Part shown: in pieces, positions 43,127 to 54,150 of the stretch
Layout: every line of letters starts with the position of its first letter
How positions within the stretch are numbered: position 1 is the first letter of the stretch
Assembly: GCA_030340625.1 (NCBI GenBank)
Contig: JAOPHQ010002561.1
Location: forward strand, 1 to 64,000
Source: Merluccius polli
Lineage: Eukaryota; Chordata; Actinopteri; Gadiformes; Merlucciidae
Length of the DNA: 64,000 nucleotides
Direction of reading: 5' to 3'
The notes under the pieces: generated by a model
Database searches by the model: none
Told to the model about the DNA's origin: nothing
Seen by the model: only the letters and a program-made list of their open reading frames with translations
Made by a program: the position numbers and the translations under genes

Positions 43127-44104
43127 ATAATGTATATATAATGTATAATGTATTAGTAGGAATGAATGACACACTGTCGTGGAATATATGAACTATACAA
43201 CACATAAAATATATAAGCTTCCATAATATATAGTTAATATAAAACTTTGGATAAAGTCACTCTGCACCTAGAAATAGCTCCCTTCCTCTCTCCAGTTGAA
43301 AGGTGTTAAGTTAGTTAGCATTCACATTGAAACAGTAGCCATGAAGTCTCCTCACTTCTTCATTGTGTAGATTCCTTTAGTTGTCTTGCGTCCTTGCAGA
43401 CATGTCCATTTCCCCCCATAGTGTATTGCAAATTAACCTTTTTTCCCCCTTTTTTTTAAAAAGCCAACGTCATTGGCTGGCCACATCCATGGCCAATCCT
43501 TAACTCTCCACAATGGTCACTCCCCCTCACCTTTTGTTTGCTTTGTTGTTGCTGCCCACAATGTGAAAGTTTCCCTACTAGGATCATGTACACCCATTGT
43601 CTCATTGAAGATGCTTGGTTAATGCTCCAATGTGTCTTCCCATGATAATGCCTTAATTAAATCAAATACTTTGCTATCAAGAAGTGTCCTAAAAATACAT
43701 TATTCTTCATCACACCACACACTCCCACACAACAAGCTTGACACAATCTCGTCCATACAAAGGGTGAACCCATTAACAGTAAAAAGCAATAGGAAGACTC
43801 ACCACTGCCCCCAGTTCCCATGGTCTGATTTCCAGTCTCCCTGCCGGTCCAATCAGGGGAGGAGGTATCTGTTGAATGTCAGCCGGCACCATGATGGCAG
43901 TTGTGAAAACACGCCACAGAGGATGGGGTGCATTCATGTGGCGACATGTTAATGCGCTGGAGGGGGGAGATAAGCTAAAGCCATGCTCTCATGGCTCTCT
44001 CATGCTCTGTCCGTGAAGGAGCGTGTAGATAGAAACCCTGTCTCCCTATCGAAACCCTTTTTATGTATTCGGCTGACCGATACATGTGACAGATGTATGC
44101 AGAT
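43127..44104. other. Non-coding stretch, nothing recognised
   Basis: AT-rich start (ATGTATAATGTAT repeats at 43128-43152), then unique-looking DNA. A 106-codon plus-strand frame at 43632-43952 has no recognisable motif. Confidence 0.5.
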
Positions 44105-44215
44105 GTGGAGTGGAGTAGCGTCTTGCTTGAGGACAAAGTTAGGCTGTGGAGATTGTGGATCTAAACCAAAACCTTTTTGTATGGGAGACAACTGAGCCAC
44201 TACACTACCCTAATT
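44105..44215 (-). repeat. tRNA-derived SINE, head half, minus strand
   Basis: Read in reverse: GGGTAGTGTAGTGGCTCAGT, TTTTGGTTTAGATCC, CCACAATCTCCACAGCC. The tail is missing. Confidence 0.65.
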
Positions 44216-44838
44216 TAATCTAGTTTGGTTCTGGAGAATATATGACAGAAGTATAAAGTCAGCAAAAGAAAGCCACCACAAATCCAACAAATTATAAATA
44301 TCTGTGCAAAAAAATGTAGGGGAAGGAACTGACTTCCCGGCTGCCACGGCAACAAGATATGTGTGGTAATTAACAGTATTTGCATGACAGCCCCAAAAAT
44401 ATGAAAAATAATAGCCTTAATATTGCATTCTTAACAAAGAAGTGGCGTTTCACCCTACTTCAGAGTTTGTTTTCGTATTCCCCTGTCTGGTTTCAGTTTT
44501 TTCTGTATGCTAATTCTAGTGCCAGCCCTACTGTGCTCTAAAACAGCCTGACAATGCAACAAGTTAATTAACAATTTTTGTTTATATGTTTTGTTGTTTC
44601 GACAGTTCATTTTTGTGTGTGTACATTAGCATTTTCAAAGGTGCGCTGACCGCCCTTGGCACCCTGGGCTATGTTTAGCTGTAGCATTAGCGCTAGTAGC
44701 GCTGCTGTGAGAGTGTGATATAGCACTTTAGCATTCTGCTGTGTGCTGGCCTGCGTGTTTGAGGGGTTGTTTTATGCAACACATTGTTATTGTTATGCTT
44801 TACATGCTGAGCATCAATAAAATGTCAATCTTGCAGGT

Positions 44839-44842
<4 letters not shown>
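44216..44842. other. Non-coding stretch, nothing recognised
   Basis: AT-rich unique-looking DNA. Confidence 0.55.

Positions 44843-44892
<50 letters not shown>
44843..44892. repeat. (GT)n microsatellite
   Basis: About 24 GT units. Confidence 0.92.
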
Positions 44893-44893
<1 letters not shown>

Positions 44894-45479
44894 TGTCTGT
44901 ATTCAGGTATGTGTGGATGAATGTGTGTATGTATTTATTTTCAAGCTGCTTGAATGCACATTGTTCCTCTAGTTCCATTGTTTTTCCACTTCTTTAGAAG
45001 TCATTCAATGATAAAACATGAACTATCTTATCTCTCTTCATAGATCTGAGCCTCAGGTACATTTAGACTTGGTTGGTAAGAGCAGCGGTAAAGGTCTTGT
45101 CTATGTGTCCTTTCTTCCCTTTAAGCCAACCAATTCAAGTCTCAAACCGTCTATACATAAAAGTCGATTTGGTCCACATGCCTTCATATGCAATTTCACA
45201 AAACTCCTCTTTCTAAAAAGCCACAACCTGACCCTAATTATAATTACAGCAAAAAACACAGACATTTCCCCATCATACACACAGCTATGCACAAGCCATG
45301 CATGACAGGCACCCATGGGCAAGTAATACAAAAGTGATTGATCAAGCCCATTGACCCAGAAGCATATTACTCCGTATTGATCAATTAAAGTGCAGAAATA
45401 GGATGTTCAAGCATTGGCTCTCGCTTCTGACCTCCAACCCATACGTACAAGGAGGGATGCTTATGAAAGGCTGGGGGTT
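44893..45479. other. Non-coding stretch, nothing recognised
   Basis: A 95-codon frame at 45018-45305 (plus) carries no known motif. Confidence 0.5.
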
Positions 45480-45690
45480 AATTGCCCTCACGACTGGGAT
45501 TTTTTTATTTTTTGTCTTGCTCTTTCTACATCCCCGAAATTAGCTTATTAGCAATTCTTCACAGGGCGCCTGGTTAATTGAGCGTAGCTGTCCTAATTGA
45601 GGGTAATTAGCTGAAGTGACGTGGTAGTGGGGTAACAGACAAAGCATCAAAACACCCGGGCAGCCAGTATTTTGTCTAATTGTGACCTCT
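45480..45690. promoter_or_regulatory. Homeodomain-motif cluster, possible conserved enhancer
   Basis: Clustered homeobox-type sites: GGTTAATTGAGCG, GTCCTAATTGAGGG, GGTAATTAGCTG and AAATTAGCTTATTAGCAATT, all between 45539 and 45615 and free of simple repeats. Such TAATTG/TAATTA clusters are common in vertebrate conserved non-coding elements. Inferred from motif density only. Confidence 0.35.
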
Positions 45691-46127
45691 TCAGGTAGAA
45701 AATACATATTCTATCGATCGTTCTTTTCATCCTCCTCTTCGTAAAGCCTCTTCAGAAGGGGCGTGGCCCAAGCTTTAGAAAGGAAGTAGCTGCGTAGCCC
45801 ATGTCTTCAGATGACATTAACGTATTGGTAGCATGCTAACCACTTCAACACCTATTAGCATTTCACAGCCGCAGCAATTATCTTTTTGAACTTGTTTTAA
45901 CACATGCTCTGCACTAAAAATGCTACCATTGCCCGGGCAACCTTCAACACAAGTACATACTTAGTCGAGACACAAATTCACATCCACAGTGCGTACTTCA
46001 TAGTCATTAGCATCGCTATCGAATAGCAAAGCTCCAGCAACCACCTTCAGGTCCGTATGATGTTTCATATGAATGTGTGCAGTGGAGTGACAGCTGTCCT
46101 CCGGGTTAACCTCACTCCCCGAATGGC

Positions 46128-46153
46128 TTGGGTCATTTGGCTTAGCGGTTAGG
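46128..46153 (+). repeat. SINE head fragment
   Basis: The words CATTTGGCTTAGCGGTTAGG resemble the tRNA-derived head of the SINE family. The fragment ends at the insertion point of the element at 46154. Confidence 0.45.
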
Positions 46154-46568
46154 CTAAGGTGACCAGACGTCCCTGTTTTACAGAGACAGTCCCGTTTCTG
46201 GTGGCCTGTCCCCGGAAATGTCCCCGTTTTTAAAAATATAGGTTATCCGATTTTTAAAAGGCAAAATGTTCTTGCTTGTTGATGATTACTAATTACTAGA
46301 CAGTAGGTAATTAGTCTCATGTCTGTCTGATAGGCTGTGATGCGACCTGACTAATTAATAGGTGATCAAGCTTAAAACACATCATAGTCAACCATTGGGC
46401 ATGTACTGCCCAATCTTTTACTACAGTGGCCTACTACATTTACCATGATAAGAATAGGCGAAATATAAATATGTCCCCTTTCTTCATTTCAGAAATCATT
46501 TTGTTAATATATGGACTGCCAAACTACAAATGTCCCCGTTTTCCTTTTCAGAAATCTAGTCACCTTAT
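46154..46568. mobile_element. Short non-autonomous DNA element
   Basis: Terminal inverted repeats CTAAGGTGACCAGA (left) and the complement of TCTAGTCACCTTAT (right), with two mismatches. A candidate 6-bp duplication GTTAGG lies at 46148-46153 and 46569-46574. The 415-bp interior contains repeated CCCCGTTTT words and no coding capacity. Superfamily unassigned. Confidence 0.65.
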
Positions 46569-46574
46569 GTTAGG

Positions 46575-47160
46575 ACATGTCTATGAATATCAGCCAAAGC
46601 TAGGTGTGTGTCAATTGCAAAGGAACATATCTGATTATTTCAAGTGATTATAAGATAAGAAATTGTGGTATACCATGGAGTTAATATAGGGCCAGACTTT
46701 CTCTAGCTGCTTATTTTTCTCCAGTCTGTCAGGATCTGTGAGTGTAACGGTGATTACAAGCTAATAGTGAACAGAAGAAGCGAGCTTGCCTTGTAATTAT
46801 CCAGCCTAGTAGAGGTAGTAGTCGTAGTAGACAGCCAAAGCTGCTAAATTAGACATACTTTGGTCCTACCCTATCTCTGAGCTGACAAATGCGTAGCCAT
46901 CTGAAATCATGGCAGCCACAATAGTGGACAAAGTATATCTTCAGGTACAAAATAATAATACAAATTGAGTTGCAGGATATATTTTTTATTTGTAGCCTAA
47001 TTTGGAGGGTGTTTGTTGGACCTCTCCTTCGCTCTCCCTCCTCCGTTTGCTGTTTCTCTCTTTCTCCCTTTTTCTAGATCTCTCTATCTTCCCCTCTCTA
47101 GCTCTTTTTTTTCTCTCTCACTTCCTCGCTCTCTTTCCCTTCCTCTTGCTCTTGTTTCAC
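46575..47160. other. Non-coding stretch, CT-rich at the end
   Basis: CT-rich from 47020. No gene recognised. Confidence 0.5.
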
Positions 47161-47620
47161 CCCCCCCCACTCTCTCTCTTTCTGTGTTGTCTCAGTGTGC
47201 GACAGCTGAAAAATAACAATTACAACCCCAAGAAGTGTAATTGAAACGAAAGTGAGGCGAATGAGAGGGACAGAGAGAGAAAAAGAGAGGGAGAAAGGGA
47301 GATGGATACAAGGCCCATTCTTAAATGCTGTCCTTGCTGTGACATGACGCCCCCCCCCCCCCCCCATCTAATTACCAGGTAGAGACAAGTAGAGGAACAG
47401 AACTGAATCACAGAGGCTCAACTCTGCGGGAATGGAAAATTGCTTTCCAAAAACGTTTTGATACGTATGTCTTCGTCTTTTGAGAAATGCGTGCAACCAA
47501 AGTTTGTTTTCTTACTGAATTATTTACTGAAACTGAAAGAGAATAAATACACACACGCACGCACGCACGTGCACACACACACACGCACACGTACACACAC
47601 ATACCCACACACAATTAGAA
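47161..47620. repeat. CT/GA patches, poly-C, (CA)n
   Basis: GA-rich at 47268-47305, C tract at 47350-47366 and CA/CACG array at 47549-47612. Confidence 0.8.
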
Positions 47621-47849
47621 ATATATCCTGTGTGTGTGTTCCTGTTAAAAAGGCTCTTTAACTGTAGGTCTATTTGTCAGATGAATCTCAAAAGAGTAGG
47701 ACTTGTATTATTTGATAATAGTATATCATAATGTTACACTGGCAAATTTCAGGCCATTTCATGGGTTCTAACAGACAGCAGCATGACTCATAAAAATGCA
47801 AATGCTTTTTATAAGGAATAAACTCATTTTATGCTTGCATGCACCCCCT

Positions 47850-47908
47850 TCTCTCTCTCTCTCTCTCTCTCTCTGATATGGGGCAGATACATCTGCCCCA
47901 TATCAGAG
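47850..47908. repeat. (TC)n followed by an 18-bp near-contiguous palindrome
   Basis: The TC array at 47851-47874 overlaps the left arm CTCTGATATGGGGCAGAT (47871-47888), whose exact reverse complement ATCTGCCCCATATCAGAG follows at 47891-47908 after only two bases (AC). A snap-back origin at the end of the TC tract is likely. Confidence 0.93.
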
Positions 47909-48700
47909 CATACTGCAAGGCATCTCCATACCATGAAAAGGAGGGGAAATAATCACTACTTTAAGGGGGGAGGGGGTTTGGAGGAATTTTGCTCCGAAAA
48001 TCGAATCAGACCTGGTTGGATTTTGGCAGGAAAGGCAACAACTACACCTTCATGGAAAATTCAAGGTGGTGAACAAAGAGATTATGAGAAGCGAAAAGGG
48101 AAATTTCCTGAAGAGAAAAGAAGGAGGAGGAGGGGTTGGTTTGTGGCTGTCCAAAACCCTTGAAAGACAAAAATGGGAGTAGGATCAAATATTTCCAGTC
48201 CTGCACAGGTCCCTTTGTCTCTAACAATACGAAATTGCAGTCGATTGCAGCGAGTAGAGCGGAGCAAGGGCTAAATAAAAAGGGGAGCCACAGACTCTTT
48301 GGAGGCAGTGAAGAATCAAGCAGAAACGTTGTCCCCCTGATCCAAGAACCGAGACCACCTTGATGGCCAGGGGCTCTGAATTTTTTGGAAAATTGTATTT
48401 GTATATACTGTATTTTGATGATGGCTTGTATGCCTTCATGGACAAGACAGTTGAGAGTAGTTTTTTTTTGTTTTGTTTTTTACCCCACAGACCTTTTTTC
48501 TTTTCTTTCGTTCAAAGTTAAAATTACCTGAAACCTCCCATCAGCTCCGTTGATAAGACACGACAAGACAAGAGCGGTCAGGTGTGAAAACCGTGTGACT
48601 TGACATTTGTGCAACACTCAATGTCGGGTTGAGGTATCTGTAGTAGCAGCAGATAGGGCGGTTTGGTGCTTTTGAGCCTGAAGAACAAAGGGTAATGGAG
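47909..48700. other. Non-coding stretch, nothing recognised
   Basis: The plus-strand frame 47831-48163 (110 codons) starts in the TC repeat and has no known domain. Confidence 0.5.
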
Positions 48701-48734
48701 AAAGCACACCGGTGGATCCCTCCTCTCATTATTT

Positions 48735-48930
48735 TTGTGCGGTAATTGCGTCATAAATTTCCGTAGCTGTGCACATTAGCCACTGCCGCAGTCTGAATCT
48801 AAGGGGAAATTATGCAGCGTGAGATTCATTAGTGAATCATGGAAAATGGTCAATCGCTAGATTTTAGACAGATCTTGATTATTTGTATGGATTTTTAATA
48901 CTGGCCCTCAAGAAAGTGGTTAATAGGCTT
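48735..48930. promoter_or_regulatory. Possible conserved non-coding element
   Basis: Repeat-free complex block with GCGGTAATTGCGTCATAAAT, AGATTCATTAGTGAATCATG and GATTATTTGTATGGATTTTT. It resembles vertebrate non-coding conserved DNA in texture; no alignment available. Confidence 0.28.
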
Positions 48931-48961
48931 GGCATGGTTCGATGAATAGGAATAGGTGTGT

Positions 48962-48982
48962 GGGGGGGGGGGGGGGGGGGGG
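48962..48982. repeat. Poly-G tract
   Basis: About 20 consecutive G. Confidence 0.9.
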
Positions 48983-49033
48983 CGTGAGGGTGAATTATAC
49001 ACCCTGCACTGAGGTGGAGAAAGATACTTGGAA

Positions 49034-49521
49034 ACACTTTACAATAAGGTACGCAAAAAGTGGGTAGTTACTGAGGAACGAATGAGTAACGAATGATGAA
49101 TGACCAGGGCCCTAACTGGGGCCCTAACAGGGCCCTAAGTGACAGTTACTCAGTAACTACTGAGGAATTACTGGTAAACAGACTAGGGGACTACTGTATT
49201 CGTTACTGAGTAACTGTCACTTAGGGCCCTGTTAGGGCCCCAGTTAGGGCCCTGGTCGTTCATCATTCGTTCCTCAGTAACTACCCACGTTTTGCGTACC
49301 TTATTGTAAAGTGTTACCCATCATTCGTTACTCAGTAACGAATACATTAGTCCCCTAGTCTGTTTACCAGTAACTCCTCAGTAGTTACTGAGTAACTGTC
49401 ACGTAGGGCCCTGTTAGGGCCCCTGTTAGGGCCCCAGTTAGGGCCCTGGTCGTTCATCATTCGTTACTCATTCGTTCCTCAGTAACTACCCACTTTTTGC
49501 ATACCTTATTGTAAAGTGTGT
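49034..49521. mobile_element. GGGCCC palindromic (fold-back) element, one and a half copies
   Basis: 49034-49314 is a long imperfect palindrome. The left arm from ACACTTTACAATAAGGTACG through CAGGGCCCTAACTGGGGCCC is mirrored on the right, ending ACCTTATTGTAAAGTGT, with one indel of about 11 bases. From 49315 to 49519 a further arm follows (CCAGTAACTCCTCAGTAGTT, an extra AGGGCCCCTGTT unit, ACCTTATTGTAAAGTGT). Each arm holds three GGGCCC blocks and several TTACTCAGTAAC self-complementary words. No coding capacity. Confidence 0.85.
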
Positions 49522-49890
49522 TACCAGATACTTTTTCGACAATGTTTTAATCTTACAAAAGGCTGCACTGCCCCAACCGAGGTTGGGAAAACCCCCACCT
49601 TGTAACCGCCAACACTTTGGTTAACATTTTATAGCTGGGTAGTTGGTGTTTTTTTAAGTTTAAGCACAGTAGCTCAGTAGTAATCACCAGAGAAGTTACA
49701 TGATCACTAAGTTACATAGAGTTACGTGTTGCATGGCTGCCAGCCCTGCAGCGAGAGGCAGGCAGACGGCCAGGGAGCCAGAGGAACTGTGATGTGTTTG
49801 TCTGCAATAGGGAGCGGTGGCAGGGCCCCGCTAATGAGCTGGTACGGTGGCCTATTTGGCCGGGGACCCACAGACTCCTCGGCCATCACT
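49522..49890. other. Non-coding stretch, nothing recognised
   Basis: No feature seen before the CA block. Confidence 0.5.
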
Positions 49891-50443
<553 letters not shown>

Positions 50444-50894
50444 TACAGAAAAGCAGAGATACCTCAACATGTCCACTCAGCAGATTCCTCAAACAGTCAA
50501 GTCCATTAGATGAGCGATCAGTCTCACACTGCTGACAATACAGAATACCTCAAACAAAGGAATTCCTAGACAGTCTTGGCCAAACAATTCAATACTACTT
50601 CCAACATCCCTGCTTTGTACTCTGTTTGTTTGTTTGTTTGCTTGTGTAATGTTGGTCAATGACAAAAGGCATGAATTATTCAACAGATGCATTCTTGATT
50701 GTCGAACGCAAAAAAAAAAAAAAGGTTGGATTTTCACTGCTGTTGTTGCCTGTCGCTTTTCTCCTCTGTTGTACTGTAATGGAGGAGGTTGAAGGAATAA
50801 AAAAGACAAACGGTTATTGGCCTCAGCTGTCAGGATATACATGTCTTTGGGAGCGGTTGATCGTCTCTCATAATGTTTCCCGGGTGAGTTTTAA
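50444..50894. other. Non-coding stretch, nothing recognised
   Basis: A13 tract at 50710-50723 and GTTT repeats at 50624-50642. Confidence 0.55.
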
Positions 50895-51146
50895 AGGGGC
50901 CCCTATTTTACCACCAGGTGTGATTAGCCATGTAAAAAAAAAAATCTACCCATTTGTGACATCACAGGTGGGAGGGTCCACCCCCTAGTTGTACGATGGG
51001 ATAGATCAGCCAGTGCACTGTACCATGTGGCAGGCGGATCCTACATCTGGGGAGTGCACGCTCATATTTTATTATTACTATTATATAGTATATATTAGAT
51101 TTTTTTAAATGGCTAATCAGCATCACAGCTGGTGGTAAGGGGCCCG
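50895..51146. mobile_element. GGGGCCCC-ended MITE, copy 2
   Basis: Left end AGGGGCCCCTATTTTACCAC followed by CAGGTGTGATTAGCC; right end GGCTAATCAGCATCACAGCT followed by GGTGGTAAGGGGCCC. Both ends pair over about 33 bp with several mismatches. Shares ends and the CATTTGTGACATCAC core word with copy 1 (41989-42256). No coding capacity. Confidence 0.82.
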
Positions 51147-51384
51147 TAATGTGATTGTTTGTCTTGTTTATGTATCGTGACAGATCCTGTATAACAGGCC
51201 TCTTGGCCATAAGTTACATAAACCTGCAGGTTCAAGGACACACTCTGCAAATGTGTACAGATGTGTTGTAATATGTGTGCTGCATGCATAACAGCGTTGT
51301 GTATGGAGAATATTTTGTCCCCTAATTGTATTGTTTCAGTTTAAAGTGAGTGCCTCTAAGGCCCAGCAAGGTCACTGCTGATGT

Positions 51385-51670
51385 TTGTGTGTGTGCGTGT
51401 GTGTGTATGTGTGTGTGTGTGTTTCTGGGGGTGTGTGGGCATGCATAAGTGTATGTTATATTGGACTGTATATTTAATTGTTTTGTGTCTTATTGAGAAC
51501 ATGTGTGTGTGTGTGTGTGTGTGTGTGGTTAGGTCTGACTGTATGTTTTTGGGTAGTTGAGTGCTTCATTTTGTGTATGAGTGCTCCTGTGGGTTTGTGT
51601 AAATGTGTTTGTCTGTATGCGCATATTTACGGTGTGTGTGCGTGTGTGCGTGCGTGTGTGCGTGCGTGTG
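51385..51670. repeat. (GT)n microsatellite cluster
   Basis: GT arrays at 51385-51421 and 51502-51527 and GTGTGCGTGC-type repeat at 51636-51670. Confidence 0.85.
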
Positions 51671-51714
51671 CACCCCCATGCAGCAGCACGGCAGCCTTAT
51701 CCTGTTTGTTGTAC

Positions 51715-51990
51715 CCGCTCCAAACCGCCCGGTGAGATGCTCTGCATCTCTCCTATAATTATCTTGTGATCCAGGGCCAAATGAACTTGTACAGCGTCAA
51801 GTCGCTCGGCAGCCCAGGGTCTGCTGTAATGGGGGGAATAATTAAACCTGATGTCTCCCTCCACCATTACTCAATGTCATCACGGCAGAGAGAAATGACT
51901 TCAAACATCATTGCCGTGCAACAATTACCAGAGCCTATTCTCCTTCTCAGCTGCTGTAAATCTGGAGCACATTTATTGATTGGTTCGCAC
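51715..51990. promoter_or_regulatory. Possible conserved non-coding element
   Basis: Complex, repeat-free block with CTCCTATAATTATCTTGTGA, GGAATAATTAAACCTGATGT and CAACAATTACCAGAGCC. Motif-rich and balanced in composition. A plus-strand frame (51766-52086) crosses it but runs into a GT repeat and has no known domain. Confidence 0.3.
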
Positions 51991-51999
51991 CCATGTGTT

Positions 52000-52220
52000 T
52001 ATGTGTGTGTGTGTGTGTGTGTGTGTAGGTGTGTGTGTGGGGGGGTTATGTGGCAAAGCACTAGTTGTTTGTTTCCGGATATGTAAATGCACCAGTTTGT
52101 AGTTTAATTGTGTGTCACAGAACACACCAGCAACGCCCCTTATTTGTCTGTGCGTGTGTGTGTGTGTATGCGTGCGTATGTATGTGTTTACGTGTATGTG
52201 TGTGTGTGTTCGTGTGCATG
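52000..52220. repeat. (GT)n microsatellites
   Basis: GT arrays at 52002-52026 and 52152-52210 (degenerate). Confidence 0.85.
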
Positions 52221-52455
52221 TGCACATTTAACTAATCGACTGACTCGTTGAGCAGCATGTTATTTCTCCCATGCACAGCGTGATGAATTACACCGGCTTC
52301 CTTTCTGGATTCCATCCAGGAAGCATCTAAAATAAATGCCTGTGCAATTAGCGTCGCCGTTGACGACGACCTCGTTAAGAAGACACCCTCACCTGAGAGG
52401 GTGAGAGAGTCGGTTATTAAAACGTCCGAAGCCCCCTGATACTGTCAATCTGGTC

Positions 52456-52597
52456 AGAGAGAGAGGGGGGGGGAGTGAGGGGGGATTGGAAGAGAGGGCG
52501 AGGGGAAGAGAGAGAGGGGGGGAGTGGAAGAGAGGGTGAGGGGGAGAGATAGAGAGAGAGAGAGAGAGAGAGGGGGAGTGGAAGAGAGAGCAAGCGG

Positions 52598-52630
<33 letters not shown>

Positions 52631-52689
52631 GGAGTGAAAGAGAGGGTGAGGGAGAGAGAGAGGGGGTGGGAGTGAAAGAGAGGGTGAGG

Positions 52690-52726
<37 letters not shown>

Positions 52727-53034
52727 AGGGGGAGTGAAAGAGCGGGTGAGGGAGAGAGAGGGGGTGGGAGTGAAAGAGAGGGTGAGGGGGGAGAGAGAGA
52801 GAGAGGGGGAGGGGGAGTGAAAGAGCGGGTGAGAGAGAGAGAGAGAGAGAGAGGGGGGGGAGTGAAAGAGAGGGTGAGGGAGAGAGAGAGGGGGTGGGAG
52901 TGAAAGAGAGGGTGAGGGGGAGAGAGAGAGAGAGGGGGGAGGGGGAGTGAAAGAGCGGGTGAGAGAGAGAGAGAGAGAGAGAGGGGTGGGAGTGAAAGAG
53001 AGAGTGAGGGGGAGAGAGAGAGCGAGGGGGAGAG
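52456..53034. repeat. 580-bp purine tract with minisatellite structure
   Basis: Almost only A and G on the plus strand, broken by GTGA and rare C. The core word GGGAGTGAAAGAG recurs at variable spacing with (GA)n between. A larger pattern (AGTGAAAGAGCGGGTGAG, then AGTGAAAGAGAGGGTGAGG twice) repeats with a period of about 130 bp between 52812 and 52942. Minus-strand Ser/Leu/Pro frames of 217 and 239 codons are artefacts. Such mirror-rich purine tracts can form triplex DNA. Confidence 0.92.
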
Positions 53035-53544
53035 GCATATCATGCCATGCCCACAATACCAAGGACGCATCAGTTGGTGACTTGGGCGAACTTGCTAGTA
53101 GAGATATCTCATAGTTCGTTGCCTTGTTCATGTTCATGGCCTTAGGATAGATGAGAAATGGCGGACGCAGCACATATTAGTAAGTGTAAAAACTTCTGAA
53201 AAACACTGGTATTAAAGTTATCTGATAACATATTGAAAGTGAAAGTGGCAGTTTATGTGTTGATGTTCTGTACCTTAATTAATATACACAAAGCGTCCTC
53301 AATCTTTTGGGAATTGGCTTGATTGGTTTGTGAGACTATTCTATAATACAGTTAGGTAAGTATTACTTACTTACTGTTAAACCTATGTTTAAAATGTAAT
53401 TCATTACATTATTTGATATATTTATATAATGTAACTTAATCCAAAAAAAAGTATGCCATACAGCTCAGGGCAGGAACACTGTCAAACTCGAGTGTTTGGA
53501 GGGAGGGGTTTCAGGGTTGTGTAGACCCTTTCCACAGAGGTGTC
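53035..53544. other. Non-coding stretch, nothing recognised
   Basis: AT-rich unique-looking DNA up to the left LINE target duplication. Confidence 0.55.
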
Positions 53545-53555
53545 ATCATAGGACA
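53545..53555. repeat. LINE target duplication, left
   Basis: ATCATAGGACA here is repeated exactly at 57467-57477, on the other side of the LINE. Confidence 0.9.
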
Positions 53556-53558
53556 TCA

Positions 53559-54150
53559 TCATCGGTGGTCACTCGTAGTCGAGTATGACTGTCCTCCTTC
53601 TTGGTCCTTGTAGGTCTTCAGATGAGCGTAGAGGCCGATCCTGGACCCGATTATTCTTGTGAAGTATGGGCAGGTGAAAGTGGTGGTGGGTTTGGGCTGG
53701 GCCTGTTTGGTGGATGCTCTCTCCTTTCTGAGTCTGCGTTTGTGTTCTGCAGCGTGGTGGAGCTCTTCATTATATAATGCAGCCCCCTCATGGACAAGGT
53801 TTCTCCACATCGCCCTATTTTTTGTCATGTCCTCCCAAGTCTTAGGGTCTATGTGGAACTTTTTGATGTTTGTTTTGATGTTGTCCTTATACCTCTTCTT
53901 TTGGCCTCCTGGGGCACATTTTCCTTCAGCAAGCTGGGAGTAGAGGACTTGTTTTGGAAGGCGAAAGTCAGGCATACGGATAACGTGACCGGTCCATCTG
54001 AGCTGGTGTCGAGCGATGGTAGCAGTGATGGTGGGGATGCCAGCCTCCTCCAGGACGCTGGTGTTGGTGCGTCTACCCTCCCAACTGATCCTGAGGATTT
54101 TCCGGAGGCATCTCTGGTGATATGCCTCTAGCGACTGTATGTGGTCCAGG
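53559..54150 (-). pseudogene. LINE protein, C-terminal region
   Basis: Reads SLEAYHQRCLRKILRISWEG, then HQLRWTGHVIRMPDFRLPKQ, GGQKKRYKDNIKTNIKKF and FTCPYFTRIIGSRIGLYAHL. The last part corresponds to a C2H2-like finger found at the C terminus of this LINE type. Here the second Cys is Phe (CPYF) and the last His is Tyr (KTYK), so it could not bind zinc. A one-base frameshift near 54150 separates it from the RT part. Confidence 0.85.

Noticed and set aside
52417..53173. Two long minus-strand open frames (217 and 239 codons) rich in Ser, Leu and Pro
   Set aside because: They are translations of the purine-tract minisatellite in two phases, with no domain, and overlap each other.
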